This document shows positions 51,491 through 56,485 of a stretch of 56,485 bases of DNA, in pieces. The DNA comes from a virus. A program made the position numbers and the translations under genes. The stretch spans positions 1-56,485 of IMG/VR virus record IMGVR_UViG_3300042876_000067; one strand, given 5' to 3'. Every line of letters begins with the position of its first letter. Within the stretch, counting starts at the first letter, position 1. The notes beneath the pieces were generated by a model. The model ran no database searches. It was not told the origin of the DNA and saw only the letters and a program-made list of their open reading frames with translations.

Positions 51491-54400
51491 ATGAAAAAAG
51501 TAGCAATGATTGGCGTGGGTAAATTAGGCCAAGACTGTGCAGAAGTAATGTTTGACGCAGGACATGACGTTGTTGGTTATGACGTTGTAGAACGTAACCC
51601 AGCTTTTCCAATGCGTAGTACGATTGAAGAAGCCGTTAAAGACAGAGACTTGATCTTTATCGCAGCACCAACACCCCATGATCCTATTTACGGTGGCGAG
51701 ACTCCAACTAGCCATCTACCTAACAAAGACTTTGATTATACTATCGTTACAGACATTCTTAACGAAGTCAATAAACATGTCACAAAGAGTCAATTAGTTG
51801 TCCTCATCAGTACCGTTCTGCCAGGAACAGTTCGCAACATCCTAGAGCCGTGTATCACTAACGCACGGTTCATTTATAACCCTTACTTAATTGCAATGGG
51901 TACAGTAAAATGGGACATGGTTAATCCAGAAATGGTTATAATCGGTACAGACGACGGTAGCACTACTGGTGACGCTAGTGAACTAATTGACTTCTACAAC
52001 GGTTTCATGCAGAATAATCCACGCTATGAAATCGGAACATGGGACGAAGCCGAATCAATTAAGATATTCTACAATACATTTATCAGTACCAAGCTAGCAT
52101 TAGTCAATATGATTCAAGACGTTGCAGAACGTAACGGCAATATCAATGTAGACGTAGTAACAAACGCATTGAAGCACAGTACCTATCGCATTATGGGCCC
52201 TGCATACATGACTGCCGGGCTCGGAGATGCAGGTGCATGTCACCCTAGAGATAACATTGCATTACGCTATCTAGCAGATAGACTAGACTTAGGATATGAC
52301 TTGTTTGATAGTATTATGACCGCACGTGAGAAACAAGCAGAACTAATGGCACTTAAATGTTTGAAGAACGGCAAGAACATTACTATAATTGGTAAAGCAT
52401 ACAAGCCAGCAGTTCCATACTTAAACGGCTCTGCAAGCATGTTAGTTGGATACTATATCGAAAAGCACGGTGGTCAAGTTCATTACTATGATCCTAACAC
52501 AGGAGACAATGATCTAAGACGCAACTGGACTCATGTATATCTAATTGGTTATTGGGAACAATGGGTCGAAGAAATTAAATTCGACAATCACATTGTTGTT
52601 ATTGACCCGTGGCGCAAGATTACAGATAAGCAGCATACAGGGGAGATCATTCATTACGGTGATACTCGTAAAAGAGAGACTAGATATGTCACGCCACCTG
52701 AATCAATTAGTATAATGCAGTACCAATTATACAATATTTGGCCGTCATTACAACAATATGCCAGTCAGACTCATCTGGTCTATGCTGGAATTGAAATGTC
52801 AACCTCATTCATTAAGCGCCCAACAGAAGATATTATCAACGAAATTCTACATGCAAGTAGATTCGAGGGTAAAAAGAAGTTTTTATTCTGGACTGTCGAA
52901 GAAGGATTCTTGAGTCACATTGTTAGTAAGATTCAACGAATCGCTGATGTTATTGGGCATGAGATTGGTCCCGACAACTTATTCTATCTAACCAGCAGTG
53001 TGGATGGTGTAGAAGCATATCAACGAGAACGTAAAACACATGAATGGCATCATAATATCAACGTATTAGCGTGTCACGGACTCGAATTTAAAGCAGCTAA
53101 GATGGCTATTAAGGACTTCGATAGTCTTCCAGAATACGATCCAACAGTTAAGAAAAACAAACTATTTGTATGCTTTAATAAAGTAGACCGTGAGCATCGT
53201 TTGAAATTATTAGAACGTATGATGGGTAACGGTTTAATTGACAAGGGTTACTATTCATTTGAAGGCACTGACGGCTTACAAGATCGTATTAATGGAATGA
53301 TTCCCGATGAGTTTCCAAATATCATTCTTAACAAAGACAAATTACCACTAAGATTAAACATAAACGAGAACCGTGTTAATCCTGTTGACATTATTAGTGA
53401 TGATATCAAGTACCATCGTGATAGTCATTTCAGTATTGTTACGGAAACAATCTTCTATAAAGATTATCGTACAGTGAAATACAACGCTGGACAATATGCT
53501 GACAGCATGTTTATTACAGAAAAGACTTATCGTTGTATGATCTTGGAACATCCATTTATTGCATTAGCTCGACCAGGATTACTAAAAGAGTTAAAGAATA
53601 GTGGCTACAAGACATTTAGTCCATATATCAATGAAGCATACGATGATATTGAAAACGATCAAGACCGTTTTAACTTTGTAGTCAATGAGATTGAAAGACT
53701 ATGTAATCAGACGGATGAAGAATGGGCTGAGTGGGAGCGTAATATATTAGCTATCGTCAAACACAATAGTCAACATGTCAAAACACGTGACTATAGCCCT
53801 ACAGATATTACACCTTTCTTTAGTGATTTAGCAAAAGACAGTAATTGCAAGCCCATCTATTTGTCACAAGAGAAACCTGACTATATGACATTAATGGACA
53901 CTAATGTAGATAGAGATTGGACACCGCAAACAATCGAACTTAGCGGAGGAATCAAAGTCACGTTCCCTACACATTTAGATGGCGGTGGTAGAGAAATGGT
54001 TTCAGATTTAGTTACTGCAATCTGTGCTTCTGGTAAGAGCTATTATAACAGAGCATTTGAATGGTGTGCAGGATTTGGTGTGTTGGGATATGAATTACTA
54101 GGTCTGCATCTAACTAAGTCTCTAGTGTTTAGTGATTATTATGACATTGCCATCAGACATTGTGTTGATACTGCAAACAGTAACGGTTTAAGTAGTAAGG
54201 TTACCGGTTATGTTACTCCATGTATTGGCAATATACCTGAACACGAAAAATGGGATTTGGTTGTATCCAATCCTCCTCACAGTGAAGAAGCTAGTGGATT
54301 CTTTGACCATATGCGAAACGATCCAGAACGCAGTCATCAGTTTATTGAAAACAGTGCAAGATTAGTTGTAGACGAGAATTGGGGAATACACAAAGAGTTC

Positions 54401-54574
54401 TATGCTAATATCAGAAAACATTTATCTGACGATGCTGACCTTTATATCATTGAATCTGTTCAGGATGTGCGATATGAAGCATTTATCGAAGAAGCAGGAT
54501 TGTATATTGTGAACAAATACCCAATAAAGTTTTTGCCCAAAGGTGCAATTTATCACTTAAAGGTCAAACAGTAA
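51491..54574 (+). CDS. Three-domain fusion: nucleotide-sugar dehydrogenase, glycosyltransferase-like, methyltransferase
   Basis: The 1027-residue protein joins three domains. Residues 1-400 resemble UDP-glucose/GDP-mannose 6-dehydrogenases: G8-V-G-K-L-G13 NAD-binding loop, STVLPGT at about 107, EAESIKIFYNTFISTKLAL, catalytic-type C250 in GACHPRDNIAL, and GKAYKPAVPYLNGS; these oxidise the sugar C6 to an acid. Residues about 405-780 repeat the local family: LFVCFNKVDREHRLKLLE at about 557 and MFITEKTYRCMILEHPFIAL at about 673. Residues about 820-1027 form a class I methyltransferase with FEWCAGFGVLGYELL at about 857 and SNPPH at about 926, like N/O-methyltransferases with NPP(Y/F). Length is about 2.5 times a typical dehydrogenase. 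No frameshift or internal start was seen. It may form and transfer a methylated uronic acid, which is inference. Confidence 0.8.
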   Translation: MKKVAMIGVGKLGQDCAEVMFDAGHDVVGYDVVERNPAFPMRSTIEEAVKDRDLIFIAAPTPHDPIYGGETPTSHLPNKDFDYTIVTDILNEVNKHVTKSQLVVLISTVLPGTVRNILEPCITNARFIYNPYLIAMGTVKWDMVNPEMVIIGTDDGSTTGDASELIDFYNGFMQNNPRYEIGTWDEAESIKIFYNTFISTKLALVNMIQDVAERNGNINVDVVTNALKHSTYRIMGPAYMTAGLGDAGACHPRDNIALRYLADRLDLGYDLFDSIMTAREKQAELMALKCLKNGKNITIIGKAYKPAVPYLNGSASMLVGYYIEKHGGQVHYYDPNTGDNDLRRNWTHVYLIGYWEQWVEEIKFDNHIVVIDPWRKITDKQHTGEIIHYGDTRKRETRYVTPPESISIMQYQLYNIWPSLQQYASQTHLVYAGIEMSTSFIKRPTEDIINEILHASRFEGKKKFLFWTVEEGFLSHIVSKIQRIADVIGHEIGPDNLFYLTSSVDGVEAYQRERKTHEWHHNINVLACHGLEFKAAKMAIKDFDSLPEYDPTVKKNKLFVCFNKVDREHRLKLLERMMGNGLIDKGYYSFEGTDGLQDRINGMIPDEFPNIILNKDKLPLRLNINENRVNPVDIISDDIKYHRDSHFSIVTETIFYKDYRTVKYNAGQYADSMFITEKTYRCMILEHPFIALARPGLLKELKNSGYKTFSPYINEAYDDIENDQDRFNFVVNEIERLCNQTDEEWAEWERNILAIVKHNSQHVKTRDYSPTDITPFFSDLAKDSNCKPIYLSQEKPDYMTLMDTNVDRDWTPQTIELSGGIKVTFPTHLDGGGREMVSDLVTAICASGKSYYNRAFEWCAGFGVLGYELLGLHLTKSLVFSDYYDIAIRHCVDTANSNGLSSKVTGYVTPCIGNIPEHEKWDLVVSNPPHSEEASGFFDHMRNDPERSHQFIENSARLVVDENWGIHKEFYANIRKHLSDDADLYIIESVQDVRYEAFIEEAGLYIVNKYPIKFLPKGAIYHLKVKQ

Positions 54575-54580
54575 TTCTAT

Positions 54581-54638
54581 ACGGTTGTCTCCTTGACTTA
54601 AATAGTGTATACTAGTAAGAGTTATAGGAGACAATTGT
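54581..54638 (+). promoter_or_regulatory. 13-bp hairpin enclosing a promoter and hiding a ribosome site
   Basis: Arms 54581-54593 and 54626-54638 pair over 13 positions (two G-U), with nine central exact pairs (TTGTCTCCT/AGGAGACAA). The right arm holds the AGGAG ribosome site, and the TTG start codon follows at once. Readthrough RNA would hide the site, while RNA from the internal promoter (about 54620) lacks the left arm. T4 genes e, soc and 49 use this logic. Confidence 0.65.
54585..54613 (+). promoter_or_regulatory. Sigma70-type promoter TTGTCT-N17-TATACT
   Basis: A -35 box TTGTCT (54585-54590) and a -10 box TATACT (54608-54613) are 17 bases apart in the gap between 54574 and 54639, giving a start near 54620. 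A late-like CTTAAATA (54597-54604) overlaps it and could serve instead late in infection. Confidence 0.6.
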
Positions 54639-56485
54639 TTGGATTTCAATCTAAAATCTTTAGCCGCTAAAAAAGTCGAGCCAAAAGAAAAACCCACAGA
54701 AGATATCGCTGATGCACGCCATCGTTCAATGATGGAAGCTATCGCACCATATGCGAAAAAGACTGTCCAAAAGAACTTAACGCCTGTATACGTAGACTAC
54801 AAGACACGTAAGACTAAGCTAGCATTAGTTCTATGTCCTGAATGGTCACCCCATATGCCTCCATTTAGTCTAGCAAGGCTGAGTGGCATCGCTAAGAGTG
54901 CAGGATATGAAACAACAATCATGGACTTGAACGTTAAGGCATACAATGCTCACCGTGATGACTGGCAACCCAATAAGAAACTTCCCTTTAGACTATGGGA
55001 TCCTAGTGCATCATGGCACTGGCTCGGAGACACATATCTAAACGACATTCACCCCGTACTCGAACCTATTCTTACTCAAGCTATTGACGAGCTTGTAGAA
55101 CTACAGCCTGATGTTGTTGGCTTTAGTGTCTATTACATTAGCGAAGAACCCACTAAGTGGATGTGTCGTGAACTAAAGCGTAGAATGCCCAACGTTAAGA
55201 TCGCTGTTGGTGGTCCTAACGTACACAAATCATGGTTCAAGATCGAAGACTATTATGATTATGTTGTAGTGGGTGAAGGTGAACAGAACCTATTAGTTCT
55301 ATTAGACGATGTAGAGCAAGGTAATGTGCGTAACACCCCGTTAGTTCTTACACAGCCCGAAGATCAACGTATCAACATCAATGGCTTGCCAATGCCAGAC
55401 TATGAATCTATTGACTTCAATCTATACGAATTGCCTAACGGCGTTAATAGTGAAATCAGTCGTGGTTGCACAGCTAAGTGTACATTCTGTGAAGAAACAC
55501 ACTTCTGGAAGTACCGTCAGCGTCAGAGCGTTGACTTAATTGACGAGATTGAATGGCTTTATTACAACAAAGGCACAAACATTGTTTGGTTTATTGACAG
55601 TTTAATTAACGGTAATCCAAATGAATTACGTGCATTTGCTCTAGCATTAAAGAATAAAAACCTAGACGTTAAGTGGACAGGCTATGCACGTTGTGATGGC
55701 CGTATGAATTTAGAGTATTTGCAAGACTTAAAAGACGGTGGCGCAATTATGTTTAATTTTGGCGTAGAGTCAGGGAGTCAAAAAGTCCTAGACGATATGG
55801 CTAAGGGTGTTACTATTCAAGAGATGGAGCAGAACTTTATTGACTGCAAGAAGGTTGGTATCTATGCTGCAACTAACTGGATCGTAGGCTTCCCCACTGA
55901 AGACTATCAAGACTATGCAGACACAATGACGTTCTTGTGGCGTATGCGTAATAACAATATCAATAACGCTGGCTTAGGCGTAGGATATGGCATGGGTCCA
56001 GAGACTATTGTAGGACAGAATCCACACAAGTTTAACATCAGTTGGCACAAGTACATGGGTCATTGGATCCGTAATGACTTTACGTTCGGTGGCACACATT
56101 TGTTAATGCGAGTAAAGACTTGGCATATGTTTGCTGACTTCTTGCGTGGTGTAACAGAAGTTCCAATCAGTTATCCTCATCGTTCGTCATTAGAGAAAAG
56201 TCACTATAAGATTAAATTAAATAATCCTAAGGTACAGAATGAAATTAAGTACGAGAAATTTGACTACAATATCATTCCACCAGTTGATGTTAATAACAAT
56301 CCCTTCGCTAACAGTCTAGTCAACGAGATATGGCCCTTCTTGCGTATGCTTTGGAAGTGTCGTGGAGGTTATGAAGCTGAGATTCATTTCAACCCTGAGA
56401 TTGATTTAAAAGAATTCGGTAGTCAATTTGGCCCGGGTATGTTTAATGCAGTGTATAAGTTTACGATTAGTGACGAAGGTCAATG
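54639..56485 (+). CDS. B12-binding-type radical SAM protein, copy 2 (C-terminus outside window)
   Basis: The frame begins with TTG at 54639 (protein MDFNLKSLAAKK), eight bases after AGGAG, and is open to the window end (about 615 residues). The first ATG is some 30 codons later without a ribosome site, so TTG is preferred. The N-terminal 200 residues are cobalamin-binding-like (PPFSLARLSGIAKSAGYE, PDVVGFSVYYISEEPT, KIAVGGPNVHK, YVVVGEGEQNLLVLL). The core cysteines are C277, C281 and C284 in CTAKCTFC, followed by ETHFWKYRQRQS, IVWFIDSLINGNPNEL and ATNWIVGFPTEDY. It differs clearly from copy 1 at 46713. Its own promoter and hairpin separate it from the upstream block. Substrate unknown. Confidence 0.8.
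   Translation, partial: MDFNLKSLAAKKVEPKEKPTEDIADARHRSMMEAIAPYAKKTVQKNLTPVYVDYKTRKTKLALVLCPEWSPHMPPFSLARLSGIAKSAGYETTIMDLNVKAYNAHRDDWQPNKKLPFRLWDPSASWHWLGDTYLNDIHPVLEPILTQAIDELVELQPDVVGFSVYYISEEPTKWMCRELKRRMPNVKIAVGGPNVHKSWFKIEDYYDYVVVGEGEQNLLVLLDDVEQGNVRNTPLVLTQPEDQRININGLPMPDYESIDFNLYELPNGVNSEISRGCTAKCTFCEETHFWKYRQRQSVDLIDEIEWLYYNKGTNIVWFIDSLINGNPNELRAFALALKNKNLDVKWTGYARCDGRMNLEYLQDLKDGGAIMFNFGVESGSQKVLDDMAKGVTIQEMEQNFIDCKKVGIYAATNWIVGFPTEDYQDYADTMTFLWRMRNNNINNAGLGVGYGMGPETIVGQNPHKFNISWHKYMGHWIRNDFTFGGTHLLMRVKTWHMFADFLRGVTEVPISYPHRSSLEKSHYKIKLNNPKVQNEIKYEKFDYNIIPPVDVNNNPFANSLVNEIWPFLRMLWKCRGGYEAEIHFNPEIDLKEFGSQFGPGMFNAVYKFTISDEGQ

Noticed and set aside
54593-54613. TTGACT followed by TATACT as a promoter
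   Set aside because: The spacer is only 9 bases; TTGTCT at 54585 with a 17-base spacer fits better.
1-56485. tRNA genes, CRISPR arrays, insertion sequences or attachment sites
   Set aside because: Intergenic gaps are too short and hold only promoter-like or hairpin elements; no regular spacer array or transposase was seen.

Overview
The window looks like part of a large tailed phage of the T4 superfamily (contractile-tail myovirus), distant from T4 itself and probably from an aquatic, AT-rich host; the host cannot be read from the sequence. The evidence is a T4-type late sigma factor (gp55 homologue), several late-promoter boxes of the form NATAAATA in front of structural genes, and a T4-style run of baseplate genes (gp53, gp5-like spike, gp25, gp6). 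No tRNA, CRISPR, integrase, transposase or host housekeeping gene was seen, and there is no gene-free gap longer than about 130 bases.

Layout. (1) Positions 1-1348, minus strand: the 3'-truncated start of a gene from a phage glycosyltransferase-like family, and an enlarged gp55. (2) 1349-1476: a divergent control region with two late boxes one base apart on opposite strands. (3) 1477-13074, plus strand: a baseplate module with a junction/hub protein, gp53, a large hub protein, a gp5/VgrG-like spike with a very long low-complexity tail, gp25 and an enlarged gp6. (4) 13107-31280: one 18-kb gene for a 6057-residue structural protein in the position of T4 gp7, carrying two beta-propeller-like regions and about a dozen copies of a repeated domain. 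(5) 31296-34268: a 49-codon gene that resembles the start of its neighbour, a 206-residue virion protein and two fibre-like proteins. (6) 34316-54574: a 20-kb block of 18 co-directional, mostly overlapping genes. (7) 54639 to the window end: a further B12-type radical SAM gene behind its own promoter and a strong RNA hairpin.

Region 6-7 is the most unusual part. It holds seven radical SAM enzymes (four tandem relatives with an N-terminal cysteine-rich module, one small stand-alone enzyme, two B12-binding type), three GT-A-type glycosyltransferases, a GDP-mannose 3,5-epimerase homologue, two SGNH-type hydrolases/acyltransferases, and a family of related proteins marked by an N-(R/K)-x-x-x-HR motif and a later S/T-EK-T/S motif. 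One member of that family is fused between a nucleotide-sugar dehydrogenase and a methyltransferase. The tight translational coupling suggests one pathway that makes and attaches an unusual, radically modified sugar or similar group. Its place directly after the tail-fibre genes, with late-type boxes at its start and middle, makes decoration of the virion fibres a reasonable guess; modification of host surface glycan or of phage DNA remain alternatives. This functional reading is inference from family identities and gene order.
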